The translations under genes were made by a program, and so were the position numbers. Positions 1 through 8,263 of a stretch of 51,522 nucleotides of DNA are shown one piece after another. The DNA comes from Lachnospiraceae bacterium (GTDB taxonomy: Bacteria > Bacillota > Clostridia > Lachnospirales > Lachnospiraceae). The notes beneath the pieces are model-generated. The model was not told where the DNA came from and made no database searches. It saw only the letters and a list, made by a program, of their open reading frames with translations. Every line of letters starts with the position of its first letter. Positions within the stretch are counted from its first letter, which is position 1. The stretch covers positions 1 to 51,522 of the forward strand of contig JAQUWF010000011.1 in assembly GCA_028692975.1 (NCBI GenBank). Direction: 5' to 3'.

Positions 1-250
1 CAGTAGTTCCCCTCACATGTTTATTTTTTTGATTAACCGATTATTATCATAGCTGCGCTTGCAGATACGTGTCAATAAATTAGTATAAATCTTATCATAC
101 TACAGTTTATTATATTTAAAATGCAGGATAAGAAACAGTAAAATCAGTTTATCATTTTTGCTATTTTGTTTCAATGCAAATATGTGGTATAGTTGGTACA
201 GAAAGGGCGCGAAGCCTGGGAAAAGTGTGGTTAGGCAGGAGGATACAGAT
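1..250. other. AT-rich intergenic start of window
   Basis: No coding region is recognised here. The stretch is AT-rich, and an AGGAGG at about 236-242 serves the ATG at 251. An open frame begins at 158, but its first 31 codons lack a ribosome-binding site and do not look like the family's N-terminus. A TATAAA at about 82-87 could be a -10 box, but no -35 box lies at a normal distance. Confidence 0.5.
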
Positions 251-919
251 ATGAAACGGGAATGGGATTTGAGTGAGGTTTCCGATGGGAAACTTTATTT
301 GGAACAAGATATGGCGAAGGTTGGGTGCCGGGAGTGTGAAGGGTGCCATGACTGCTGCTGTGATATGGGAGAGTCGGTGGTGCTGGATCCTTATGATATC
401 TATGAACTGTGCAGGAACCTGCACTGTGATTTTGAAACACTGCTTCAGGGGAATAAACTATCCCTGGGGGTGGTGGACGGAGTGATCCTGCCACATTTGA
501 ATATGGAAGAAAACGGTGCGTGCCGGTTTCTGAATGAGATGGGACGCTGCAGTATTCATGGATTCCGGCCGGGTATCTGCCGATTGTTTCCATTGGGAAG
601 AGTCTATGCAGACTGTGATTACCGATATTTTATCCAGATACATGAATGCAGCAAAAAGGAACGGACCAAAGTTAAGATCAGCAAATGGCTGGGGGTTCCC
701 AATGGACGTCAGTACCATGCCTTTGTGAATGAATGGCATTATTTTCTGAAAAAGATACAGGACCAGGCGGCAGCTCTGCAGGAGGCAGGACAGTTAAAGA
801 CAGTGGGCATGTTTATTCTGCAGGAGTTCTTTTTGAAATCTTATAATGGGGACGCGGATTTTTACGGACAGTTTGCGGATCGTATGAAGCAGGCGAAGAA
901 GCTTCCCATTCTAAAATAG
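251..919 (+). CDS. YkgJ-family cysteine cluster protein
   Basis: Small cytosolic protein of 222 residues of the YkgJ/UPF0153 cysteine-cluster family, thought to bind an Fe-S cluster or zinc. The sequence shows the hallmark arrangement: CRECEGCHDCC near residues 26-36, then CRFL, CSIHGFRPGICRLFPLG and a later C. The RPxxCRxFP core is diagnostic. Biochemical function is unknown across the family. The start at 251 has AGGAGG about 9 bases upstream; the longer frame from 158 has none. The 3' end overlaps the convergent phosphoesterase gene by 107 bp. Confidence 0.85.
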   Translation: MKREWDLSEVSDGKLYLEQDMAKVGCRECEGCHDCCCDMGESVVLDPYDIYELCRNLHCDFETLLQGNKLSLGVVDGVILPHLNMEENGACRFLNEMGRCSIHGFRPGICRLFPLGRVYADCDYRYFIQIHECSKKERTKVKISKWLGVPNGRQYHAFVNEWHYFLKKIQDQAAALQEAGQLKTVGMFILQEFFLKSYNGDADFYGQFADRMKQAKKLPILK

Positions 920-1316
920 CCATGGAGTGACCGGAGGCGCCGCGGCTTTTGCCGGCACTGCCCGGGTTGATGTAGCAGATATTGCGGTAGTCATACGTCT
1001 GATAGACGTGGGTATGTCCGGTGATGACGATATCGGTATCCTCCAGACGGTAAGGCAGATCGTTTATATTATGAACAAGATAAAATCGAAGCCCGTCAAT
1101 ATGAAAAGCCAGGGATTCCGGGAGATAGGCTGCCCAGCGGCCATGGTCGCAATTACCCCGGATCATGTACAGGGGGACAGAAAGAGCTTTCAGTTGTTGA
1201 TAACATCTCTCCGTGCCGATATCCCCCGCATGGATGATATAGTCGCAGTTCTTTAGTTCATTTTCGAAGTATTCAGGCAGAACACCGTGTGTGTCTGACA
1301 GGATTCCGATTCGCAT
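813..1316 (-). CDS. YfcE/MJ0936-type metallophosphoesterase
   Basis: Cytosolic phosphodiesterase of the YfcE family, 167 residues. Metal-binding motifs are visible in order: SDTHG (residues 6-10), HAGDIG, GNCDH, and GHTHV followed by INPGSAGKSRG, the usual C-terminal signature. The conserved fold ends around residue 140, so the last roughly 30 residues (from about WEASSP) are a tail encoded antisense to the end of the upstream plus-strand gene. The start is the ATG whose complement lies at 1314-1316, directly before MRIGILSD; a frame open further upstream adds residues foreign to the family. Substrate cannot be told from sequence. Confidence 0.88.
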   Translation of the reverse strand: MRIGILSDTHGVLPEYFENELKNCDYIIHAGDIGTERCYQQLKALSVPLYMIRGNCDHGRWAAYLPESLAFHIDGLRFYLVHNINDLPYRLEDTDIVITGHTHVYQTYDYRNICYINPGSAGKSRGASGHSMAILEWEASSPASYDPQTVRKNPRPHYKISKRTPAE

Positions 1317-1436
1317 AGGATAGCCCTCACAGTTTTTTTTTATTATACTAAAAAGAAAAAGAAATAACAAACAATTCGTCTGTTTATTTAAGCGGAAATA
1401 TAGTACAATTAAAGAAACACAAGTGGAGGACGAAAA

Positions 1437-2405
1437 ATGAAATTTTCGATTATTGGACCGGGAGGAATTGCCCAGAAAATGGCGGAAGCCGTGGATAAAC
1501 TGGAAGGGGTAGAGGCTTATGCCGTGGCATCACGAAACAGAGAGCGTGCCCAGTCGTTTGCCGATCAGTGGGGTTACGAGAAAGCATATGGCTCCTATGA
1601 GGAGATGCTGGAAGACCCTCAGGTGGAGCTGGTCTATGTGGCCACACCCCATTCCCATCACTACGAGCATGCGAAGCTGTGCCTGGAGCATGGGAAACAT
1701 GTACTGGTAGAAAAGGCATTTACCGTGAATGCAGCACAGGCGGAGGAACTGATCCGTATATCAGAGGAGAAAAATCTCCTGCTGGCAGAGGCTATCTGGA
1801 CCAGATATATGCCATATAGAAAGATTCTGAATGATATTATAGAAAGCGGTGCCATAGGGAAGGTTACTTCCCTGACAGCCAATCTGGGCTACCCCCTGGC
1901 AGATGTGGAGCGTATGAAAAGGCCGGAACTGGCGGGCGGTGCCCTTTTGGATCTGGGCGTATACCCGATCAATTTTGCGCTCATGGCTTTTCAGGGTGAA
2001 GTGGAGCGGATAGAGTCCACAGCAGTCCTGACTCCGGAAGGGGTAGACTGCATGAACAGCATGACGCTTTGTTTTGCGGATGGTAAGATGGCGGTGCTTC
2101 ACAGCAATATGCTGGCAGTCTTGGACCGCAGCGGCATTATTCATGGGGAGAAAGGCTATCTCAAGGTTTACAACATTAATAACTGCGAAAAAATTGTCTT
2201 ATATGATAAAGCATGGCAGCCGATCCGGACCTATGGGGTCCCGGAACAGATCAATGGGTATGAATATGAAGTGCTTGCCTGCATCAAGGCCATTCAGGAG
2301 GGCAAAACGGAGTGCCCTCAGATGCCACATGCGGAGACGATCCGTGTCATGAAAATCATGGACCAGATGCGTGATCAGTGGGGTATGCGCTATCCATTTG
2401 AGTGA
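1437..2405 (+). CDS. Gfo/Idh/MocA family oxidoreductase
   Basis: NAD(P)-dependent oxidoreductase of 322 residues. The N-terminal Rossmann fold begins FSIIGPGGIAQKMAEA (GxGxxA-type dinucleotide site), followed by VYVATPHSHHYEHA and the family-typical EKAFTVN segment holding the expected catalytic lysine. The C-terminal alpha/beta domain has the GGALLDLGVYPI motif, seen in dihydrodiol- and glucose-fructose-oxidoreductase-like members. The start has GGAGGA about 7 bases upstream. It is monocistronic and the substrate (a sugar or cyclitol is usual for the family) is not evident from neighbours. Confidence 0.9.
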   Translation: MKFSIIGPGGIAQKMAEAVDKLEGVEAYAVASRNRERAQSFADQWGYEKAYGSYEEMLEDPQVELVYVATPHSHHYEHAKLCLEHGKHVLVEKAFTVNAAQAEELIRISEEKNLLLAEAIWTRYMPYRKILNDIIESGAIGKVTSLTANLGYPLADVERMKRPELAGGALLDLGVYPINFALMAFQGEVERIESTAVLTPEGVDCMNSMTLCFADGKMAVLHSNMLAVLDRSGIIHGEKGYLKVYNINNCEKIVLYDKAWQPIRTYGVPEQINGYEYEVLACIKAIQEGKTECPQMPHAETIRVMKIMDQMRDQWGMRYPFE

Positions 2406-2470
2406 TATACTTAGTATGTTTTGGCAACATATAAAAAGCATAGTACGACAGAGAAAATCGGAGTATTACT

Positions 2471-3298
2471 TTGAAAAAGAAAAGAAAAATTACAATTCCT
2501 GTTATTTGCATTTTGGTGATTGTTATCATGCTCGCACTTTTTGGATATAAATACTACAAATTCCGCCAGGTAACAAAAGAAGCAGAAGTCGGGGTCAAAG
2601 CATTGATTGCTGCGAATCAGAAGCACATGGAACCGACGGAACTGGAGGCGAAGATTCAGGCGCTGGACGCGGCTTCTGCGGCTGCGGAAAAGGCTGCAGA
2701 AGAACTGGAGGCGGGCAAGGGCTCTCCAGACGATCTATATAATACCATGGTGGTGCGCGATCTATCGGAACTAAGACCTATATTTAAAGAATCTATTATT
2801 GCAGGAGACTCGATTGTTGAGGACATCAAGGCATATAGTTATCTGAGTGAGGAGCGGCTGGTGTATAAACGAGGGGTTTCGGTGGCGTTTCCGGGAGATA
2901 TGACAGAACGGATCATAGCAAAGAAGCCCAAGTATGTGTTTCTGACATTCGGACTGAATGATCTTAGTTCGGAACCCGATGATTCGGATGCTTTCGTGAA
3001 AGGGTATTCGGCCTTTGTTGACGAGGTACAGGTGGCACTTCCGGACACGAAGATTTTTGTGAACAGCATTTTGCCTATCCAGCAGTTTGCCATTGATGCA
3101 GAGCCTGATCTTGCGGCGCAGCCTGATTTCAATAAGGCACTGCAGGCGATGTGCGAGACAAAGGGAATTCATTTTATTGATAATACGACTCTTATAGAGG
3201 GACACGATGAACTATATACTTTTGACGGAATGCATCCGGAACCGGAGTATTATCCAATGTGGCTGACACATATGGCAAATGAGGCGGAACTTTTTTAA
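2471..3298 (+). CDS. Membrane-anchored SGNH/GDSL hydrolase, operon copy 1
   Basis: Extracytoplasmic SGNH esterase/acetyltransferase-like protein of 275 residues. One N-terminal membrane segment (about residues 8-25) is followed by an Ala/Glu-rich stalk. Catalytic blocks are complete: GDS with Ser114, GLND with Asn163, and DGMH with Asp252 and His255. The start is a TTG with GGAG (2460-2463) seven bases upstream. Its TAA overlaps the next ATG by one base, so it is translationally coupled to the DUF4358 gene. With the MBOAT and DHHW genes downstream it probably handles an acyl group on a cell-surface glycan; that role is inferred. The paralogue lies at 35939-36799. Confidence 0.82.
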   Translation: MKKKRKITIPVICILVIVIMLALFGYKYYKFRQVTKEAEVGVKALIAANQKHMEPTELEAKIQALDAASAAAEKAAEELEAGKGSPDDLYNTMVVRDLSELRPIFKESIIAGDSIVEDIKAYSYLSEERLVYKRGVSVAFPGDMTERIIAKKPKYVFLTFGLNDLSSEPDDSDAFVKGYSAFVDEVQVALPDTKIFVNSILPIQQFAIDAEPDLAAQPDFNKALQAMCETKGIHFIDNTTLIEGHDELYTFDGMHPEPEYYPMWLTHMANEAELF

Positions 3299-3771
3299 TG
3301 AAAAAAATACAGATTATTAAATATGGATTATTGGCAGCACTGCTTGTTTTCCTGGTACTTGTATATATGAACAACAATATAAAAGATGTCCCGGGCGAGA
3401 CGCTGGTGAAAACCGTGGAGAATCTTCCGGGAGTTTCTCAAATGGAAAAGGGAGACGCGGCCACATTCAAGCGTTACTATCATCTGGCGGAGAGTGATTA
3501 TGATACCGTTGTGTTCTACTACTCTCCGGACACCATGGCCGTAGACGAACTGCTGGTGGTCAAGATGACAGATGAGAATCAGGCACAGGAGCTGAAACAG
3601 GCACTGGAGGGCAGGATATCTGATCAGAAACAGAATTTTGACGGATATGGAACAAATCAGATGGGACTTTTGAACCAGGCCGAGGTGCAGATCAATGGAA
3701 AATATGCCTTCCTGGCTATTTCTGAGCAGGCGGCAGATTGGAAAAGCCAGTATCTGGAGTTAATAAAATAA
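3298..3771 (+). CDS. DUF4358 domain protein, operon copy 1
   Basis: Protein of 157 residues with an N-terminal basic stretch and one membrane helix (about residues 9-24). The remaining 130 residues look extracytoplasmic and match the DUF4358 family pattern (RYYHL, VFYYSPD, DELLVVK, and a FDGYG element followed by LLNQAEV). No catalytic motif is recognisable. It sits between the SGNH hydrolase and MBOAT genes, and the same order occurs at 36796-37275. That linkage is the best clue that it is a structural or adaptor part of the same envelope machinery. Function is unknown. Confidence 0.8.
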   Translation: MKKIQIIKYGLLAALLVFLVLVYMNNNIKDVPGETLVKTVENLPGVSQMEKGDAATFKRYYHLAESDYDTVVFYYSPDTMAVDELLVVKMTDENQAQELKQALEGRISDQKQNFDGYGTNQMGLLNQAEVQINGKYAFLAISEQAADWKSQYLELIK

Positions 3772-3799
3772 CAAATGAGATAGAATTGAGGATGGGGAT

Positions 3800-5194
3800 A
3801 TGATATTTAGCAGTATTTTATTTTTGATTGTATTTTTACCGGCGGTGCTGCTTTTGTATTTTCTTGTTCCGGATAAAGTCAAAAATATTATATTGCTGGT
3901 ATTCAGTCTCTTTTTTTATGCATGGGGGGAGCCAGTCTATATTGTACTCATGCTTTTTTCCATTTCATTTAACTTTGTCATAGGCCTTGAGATGGAGCAG
4001 AGACAGGGCAATGCCGCCATGCGGAAAAAGAGCCTGATCCTGGCAATCGTAGTAAATCTTCTTATCCTTGGTTTTTTTAAATACAGCGGATTCCTTGTGG
4101 GAAATGTCAATGCACTCCTGCATGTGAACATTCCATTCCATGAACTGGCACTTCCAATCGGGATTTCCTTTTATACATTTCAGGCAATGTCCTACGTTAT
4201 TGATGTTTATTATGACCGGATAGGAGTACAGCACAGTTATCTGAAGTTTGCGTTGTATATCTCCATGTTCCCGCAGCTCATCGCCGGACCTATCGTGCGG
4301 TATATCGACATCGAAGGGCAGCTGGACCACAGAACAATCACCTGGACATCCTTTGGGTCGGGCTGCGCTGTTTTTATAAAGGGACTTTCCAAGAAGGTGC
4401 TGCTTGCCAATAACATAGGGCTGCTGTACAATACGATCCAGCCGACGCTTGGCGCAAAAACATCCATTGTTACGGCCTGGCTGTGCATTATCAGTTATAC
4501 ATTCCAGATCTATTTTGACTTCAGCGGATACTCGGATATGGCCATCGGCCTCGGGCGGATGTTTGGCTTTGATTTCCCTGAAAACTTTCATTTTCCCTAT
4601 CAGGCAAAAAGTATTACGGACTTCTGGCGGAGGTGGCATATGTCCCTGTCCGGATGGTTCCGTGAGTATGTCTATATACCATTGGGTGGCAATCGTGTAC
4701 ACTGGGCGAGGCATATCGTCAATCTGCTGGTGGTCTGGTCACTTACCGGATTATGGCATGGAGCAAGCTGGAATTTCCTCTTGTGGGGTATGTATTACGG
4801 TATCCTGCTGATTTTTGAAAAATATGTGCTTGGCAGTATTTATTATGGAATACCTAAAGTGCTGCAGACAATGTATTCCATATTTTTTGTTATGATTGGA
4901 TGGGTTTTGTTCTCTTCCACAAACCTGGGGGACATTTCGGTTTTCCTTCGTTCCCTGTTTGGGTTTCATAACAACGGCTTTTTTGACGGCACGGCAGCTT
5001 ACCTGCTGAAGACGAATCTGGTATTGCTCATCGCCTGTATCGTGTGCTCCAGAGAACAGATGGCAAAATGGTTTAGACGGCTGCAGGGGCGCAAGCCGGT
5101 TGCAGCTCTGGCACTGCATACTGTATTACTGATTCTTTGTATTGCATTCCTGTTGTTTGATACATACAATCCATTTTTATATTTCCGTTTTTGA
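3800..5194 (+). CDS. MBOAT family O-acyltransferase (AlgI/DltB-like), copy 1
   Basis: Polytopic membrane acyltransferase of 464 residues, related to AlgI, PatA and DltB, which carry acyl groups across the membrane to surface polymers. Family hallmarks are present: PIGISFYTFQ, PQLIAGPIVR, DFSGYSDMA, WRRWH (His280), REYVYIPLGGNR and LTGLWHGASWNF with the invariant His320. About ten hydrophobic segments are visible. The GGGGAT before the ATG at 3800 is an acceptable ribosome-binding site. It lies 28 bp after the DUF4358 gene and 12 bp before the DHHW gene. The polymer acted on is not shown by the sequence. Confidence 0.9.
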   Translation: MIFSSILFLIVFLPAVLLLYFLVPDKVKNIILLVFSLFFYAWGEPVYIVLMLFSISFNFVIGLEMEQRQGNAAMRKKSLILAIVVNLLILGFFKYSGFLVGNVNALLHVNIPFHELALPIGISFYTFQAMSYVIDVYYDRIGVQHSYLKFALYISMFPQLIAGPIVRYIDIEGQLDHRTITWTSFGSGCAVFIKGLSKKVLLANNIGLLYNTIQPTLGAKTSIVTAWLCIISYTFQIYFDFSGYSDMAIGLGRMFGFDFPENFHFPYQAKSITDFWRRWHMSLSGWFREYVYIPLGGNRVHWARHIVNLLVVWSLTGLWHGASWNFLLWGMYYGILLIFEKYVLGSIYYGIPKVLQTMYSIFFVMIGWVLFSSTNLGDISVFLRSLFGFHNNGFFDGTAAYLLKTNLVLLIACIVCSREQMAKWFRRLQGRKPVAALALHTVLLILCIAFLLFDTYNPFLYFRF

Positions 5195-5206
5195 TAAGGT
5201 GAAACT

Positions 5207-6391
5207 ATGAGACCAAATTATTCTAATAAACACAAGGGTTTAGGCAAAAGAAATACCAAAAAATTTATGCGAATGATGGGCATGTTTTTTGTTGTTATTC
5301 TCATTGTACTGTTTGTGGCCAGAATCATAAAAAAAGATTCGGAATATTCTGCAATGGAAAACAGAGTGCTGCAGGGAAAGGCTGAATTGACTGTGGACAG
5401 TGTCATGAATGGCCAGTATGAGTCTCAGACCGAAACTTACATCAGCGATCAGTTCCCTTTGCGGAATGCGTGGATACGCGTGAAAACATCTGCGGATATC
5501 CTTATGGGCAAGCGGGAAGAAAACGGAGTCTTTCTGGGCAAAAGTGGATTTCTTCTGGAAGATTTTGAAAATGCGGATGACAAAAAAGAAAATGAAAAAA
5601 TGGATGCCCTGACCACGTTCGCCTCGGAGCACCCCGATATGAAACAGTATTTTCTGCTTGCACCCACTGCGGTGAATGTTCTGGATGAAAAACTTCCGGC
5701 CTTTGCAGATGCCGGTGAGGAGAACGCTTATATGGATCAAGTGTTTTCCAAAACCCAGAGTGCAGGAATAACGAATATAGATCTGCGCGAAACCTTCGAG
5801 AAAGCGGATAAAGAATCTTTGTATTACAAAACAGATCATCACTGGACCACAGCGGGGGCTTATCTGGCGTTTCAGAATAGCTGCAGTGCCCTGGGGATTA
5901 CTGCAAACTATCCCTACGAACCGTACCTGATCAGCAATACATTTAATGGATCGCTGGCATCCAAAAGCGGAATGCGAACCACGAAAAAAGAAAATATATA
6001 TGCATATCTGCCGGATGATACCTGCCCGGAATCACTGGTTGTATATCCGGAGGAGGACGATGCGAAGCGCAACTCCTTCTACCATATGGATAAACTGGAA
6101 GAAAAAGATAAGTATACGATTTTCTTTGGAGGCAACCATTCCCTCATGAAAATAGAGACACCTACGGAGGACAATAAGAAAATACTGGTGCTGAAGGATT
6201 CTTATGCGAACTGCTTCCTGCCGTTTCTTGCACCGTATTACCGCCATATTATTGTTGTGGACCCGCGTTATTACGACGGGAATCTTCAGACACTGATTGA
6301 CGAGGAGCAGGTGCAGGAAATTTTGTATCTTTACAGTGCCAACACATTTTCGTTAGATACATCCCTTGCGGGTATCTTATCCCAGGGCTGA
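5207..6391 (+). CDS. DHHW family (AlgJ/AlgX-like) protein, copy 1
   Basis: Extracytoplasmic protein of 394 residues with one N-terminal membrane anchor (about residues 22-39). It carries the name-giving DHHW at residues 210-213 and a KDSYAN block with candidate nucleophile Ser332, the layout of AlgJ/AlgX-type acetyltransferase partners of MBOAT proteins. By analogy it would pass the acyl group delivered by the adjacent MBOAT protein to a surface glycan. The start follows an AAGGTG box. It is the last gene of the operon; a separate promoter follows at 6413-6441. The paralogue is at 38694-39839. Confidence 0.85.
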   Translation: MRPNYSNKHKGLGKRNTKKFMRMMGMFFVVILIVLFVARIIKKDSEYSAMENRVLQGKAELTVDSVMNGQYESQTETYISDQFPLRNAWIRVKTSADILMGKREENGVFLGKSGFLLEDFENADDKKENEKMDALTTFASEHPDMKQYFLLAPTAVNVLDEKLPAFADAGEENAYMDQVFSKTQSAGITNIDLRETFEKADKESLYYKTDHHWTTAGAYLAFQNSCSALGITANYPYEPYLISNTFNGSLASKSGMRTTKKENIYAYLPDDTCPESLVVYPEEDDAKRNSFYHMDKLEEKDKYTIFFGGNHSLMKIETPTEDNKKILVLKDSYANCFLPFLAPYYRHIIVVDPRYYDGNLQTLIDEEQVQEILYLYSANTFSLDTSLAGILSQG

Positions 6392-6412
6392 CCCCAGAAC
6401 TCCTGAGGACAC

Positions 6413-6441
6413 TTTACGAATAAAAGCATTTGTGCTAAAAT
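6413..6441 (+). promoter_or_regulatory. SigA-type promoter for M18 aminopeptidase
   Basis: TTTACG (6413-6418) and TAAAAT (6436-6441) are separated by 17 bp, with a TGC extended -10 directly before the -10 box. Expected transcription start is near 6448. Confidence 0.6.
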
Positions 6442-6456
6442 ATGGACAGACTAATG

Positions 6457-6483
6457 AGGATGGATATTGTGGATATCCATCCT
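6457..6483 (+). other. Perfect 11-bp hairpin in aminopeptidase leader
   Basis: AGGATGGATAT (6457-6467) pairs perfectly with 6473-6483 around a 5-base loop. It starts about 9 bases after the predicted transcription start. No T tract follows, so it is not a classic terminator; an mRNA-stabilising 5' hairpin or operator is more likely. Confidence 0.5.
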
Positions 6484-6518
6484 TTCCTATTTGAAGAGAA
6501 AGAGAGGATGGTTATAAT

Positions 6519-7895
6519 ATGGAAACAAAGAATGCATGGTTAAAATATGATGAAAAAAAGAGAAAGGAAATTTTTTCCTTTAGCGAACAGTACCGCCAGT
6601 TTTTGTCCCAGTGCAAGACAGAGCGGGAATGTGCGGCTGAGGCGGTTGCCCAGGCCGAGGCCCATGGGTATCGGAATCTCATGGATGTGGTAGCAAAGAA
6701 AGAAAAACTGGTGCCGGGAGATAAGGTATACGCAGTTTGCATGGATAAGACTATTGCGCTGTTTTATCTTGGAACGGAGCCTATGGAACAGGGCATGAAT
6801 ATTTTGGGTGCACATATTGATTCACCCAGACTGGATTTGAAGCAGAATCCGCTATATGAAGATACGGAACTGGCCATGATGGACACCCATTATTACGGCG
6901 GCGTGAAAAAATACCAGTGGGTGGCACTGCCGCTGGCTATGCATGGGGTTGTGGTAAAAAAGGATGGTTCTAAGATCGCAATTTCCATAGGAGAGGATGC
7001 GGGGGACCCGGTGTTTGGTGTTTCGGACCTTCTGATCCATCTTTCTGCGGACCAGTTGGAGAAGAAAGGCAAGATCGTCATCGAGGGCGAAGACCTGAAT
7101 CTGAACGTGGGAAGTATCCCTTCTAAAGAAGAAAAAGAGCCTGTAAAAAAAGCAGTTCTTTCTATATTAAAGGAGAAGTACGATTTTGAGGAAGAAGACT
7201 TCCGTTCAGCAGAGATCGAGATCGTTCCAGCAGGTGCAGCCAGAGATTACGGCTTCGACCGCAGCATGATCATGGGCTATGGCCATGATGACCGTGTGTG
7301 CGCGTATCCGTCTCTGCAGGCTATGTTCCGTCTGGAGACGCCAAAGCGCACAGCTGTGTGTCTTTTGGTAGACAAAGAAGAGATCGGCAGTGTGGGCGCT
7401 ACCGGTATGCAGTCCAGATTTTTCGAAAATATGGTGGCAGAGGTGCTTCAGGCTATGGGCGAATACAGTGAGATCGCCGTGCGGCGGACCCTGCAGCATT
7501 CCAAGATGCTCTCCTCCGATGTGAGTGCAGCTTTTGACCCCAATTACCCCAGTGTCATGGAAAAGAATAATGCAGCGTATCTGGGCCATGGACTTTGCTT
7601 TAATAAATACACTGGTGCCCGCGGAAAGAGCGGCTCCAACGATGCCAATCCGGAATATCTTGCACAGCTGCGCCGTATCCTGGACGAGAATCAAGTATCC
7701 TGGCAGACCTGTGAGCTGGGCAAAGTAGACCAGGGCGGCGGCGGAACCATCGCCTACATCATGGCAAACTACGGCATGGAAGTGGTGGATAGCGGCGTGG
7801 CTGTCCATAATATGCACGCGCCTTGGGAGATTATCAGCAAGGTGGATATGTACGAGGCACTTTTGGGATATGTAGCGTTTTTGGAAAATGCGTAA
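6519..7895 (+). CDS. M18 family aminopeptidase
   Basis: Cytosolic zinc aminopeptidase of 458 residues, family M18 (aspartyl aminopeptidase/yeast LAP4 type), which removes N-terminal residues from peptides. Metal-site motifs are HIDSPRLD, GYGHDDR, VDKEEIGS (general-base Glu plus metal Glu) and the C-terminal HNMHAPWEI. Length is normal. AGAGAGGA ends about 10 bases before the ATG. It has its own promoter and a long hairpin terminator downstream, so it appears monocistronic. Confidence 0.93.
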   Translation: METKNAWLKYDEKKRKEIFSFSEQYRQFLSQCKTERECAAEAVAQAEAHGYRNLMDVVAKKEKLVPGDKVYAVCMDKTIALFYLGTEPMEQGMNILGAHIDSPRLDLKQNPLYEDTELAMMDTHYYGGVKKYQWVALPLAMHGVVVKKDGSKIAISIGEDAGDPVFGVSDLLIHLSADQLEKKGKIVIEGEDLNLNVGSIPSKEEKEPVKKAVLSILKEKYDFEEEDFRSAEIEIVPAGAARDYGFDRSMIMGYGHDDRVCAYPSLQAMFRLETPKRTAVCLLVDKEEIGSVGATGMQSRFFENMVAEVLQAMGEYSEIAVRRTLQHSKMLSSDVSAAFDPNYPSVMEKNNAAYLGHGLCFNKYTGARGKSGSNDANPEYLAQLRRILDENQVSWQTCELGKVDQGGGGTIAYIMANYGMEVVDSGVAVHNMHAPWEIISKVDMYEALLGYVAFLENA

Positions 7896-7933
7896 GTAAA
7901 AGTAAGGATAAAAGAATATAAATATAGGAAAGA

Positions 7934-8000
7934 AGCCCGTGAGGTTTTGGACAGGATTCATTTTGAAAATGCATCCGGATCAAATCTTATGGGCTTTTTT
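7934..8000 (+). terminator. Long rho-independent terminator after M18 gene
   Basis: AAGCCC at the 5' side and GGGCTT at the 3' side close a long stem continued by G-U tolerant pairs (GTGAGGTTT with AAATCTTAT), with an inner GGAT/ATCC hairpin. The stem is followed by TTTTTT at about 7995-8000. Confidence 0.75.
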
Positions 8001-8061
8001 GCGTATTGTGCTTCTTTATTCTATCAATATTGATTTTTCTCTTGTATAATATGGTGTTTTG

Positions 8062-8263
8062 TAGTATTCTCTTTATACAACATTCGTTGTATCTGGCATA
8101 TCTGCCAAGTATTCCATTTTTAATAACTAAATGCGGAAGGAGGTATTGATTTTTATTGCATGCAATATTACAATATGCATATAACTTATTCTACATTACA
8201 TTTCTGAAAATCACATCTATTTGATATTGTACAGAGCAGTATCTGTCTGAGAAAGGAACGTCT
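8062..8263 (+). promoter_or_regulatory. Conserved 202-nt structured leader of Rpn gene 1
   Basis: This untranslated stretch is closely similar, base for base and without length change, to 34537-34738 upstream of the second Rpn gene. It contains hairpin A (8075-8081 with 8086-8092, loop ATTC), hairpin B (8094-8098 with 8103-8107) and imperfect hairpin C (8160-8180). Hairpin A shows a compensatory A-U to G-C exchange in the second copy. A strong AAGGAGG at 8137-8143 is also retained. It may be a 5' UTR, a regulatory RNA or the end of a duplicated element. Confidence 0.6.

Noticed and set aside
927-1256. 109-codon plus-strand open frame
   Set aside because: Antisense to the phosphoesterase gene, whose metal-binding motifs are complete.
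2406-2470. Promoter for the first envelope operon
   Set aside because: TTGGCA with 17 bp to TACGAC is the best pair but the -10 box is poor, so it was not listed as a feature.
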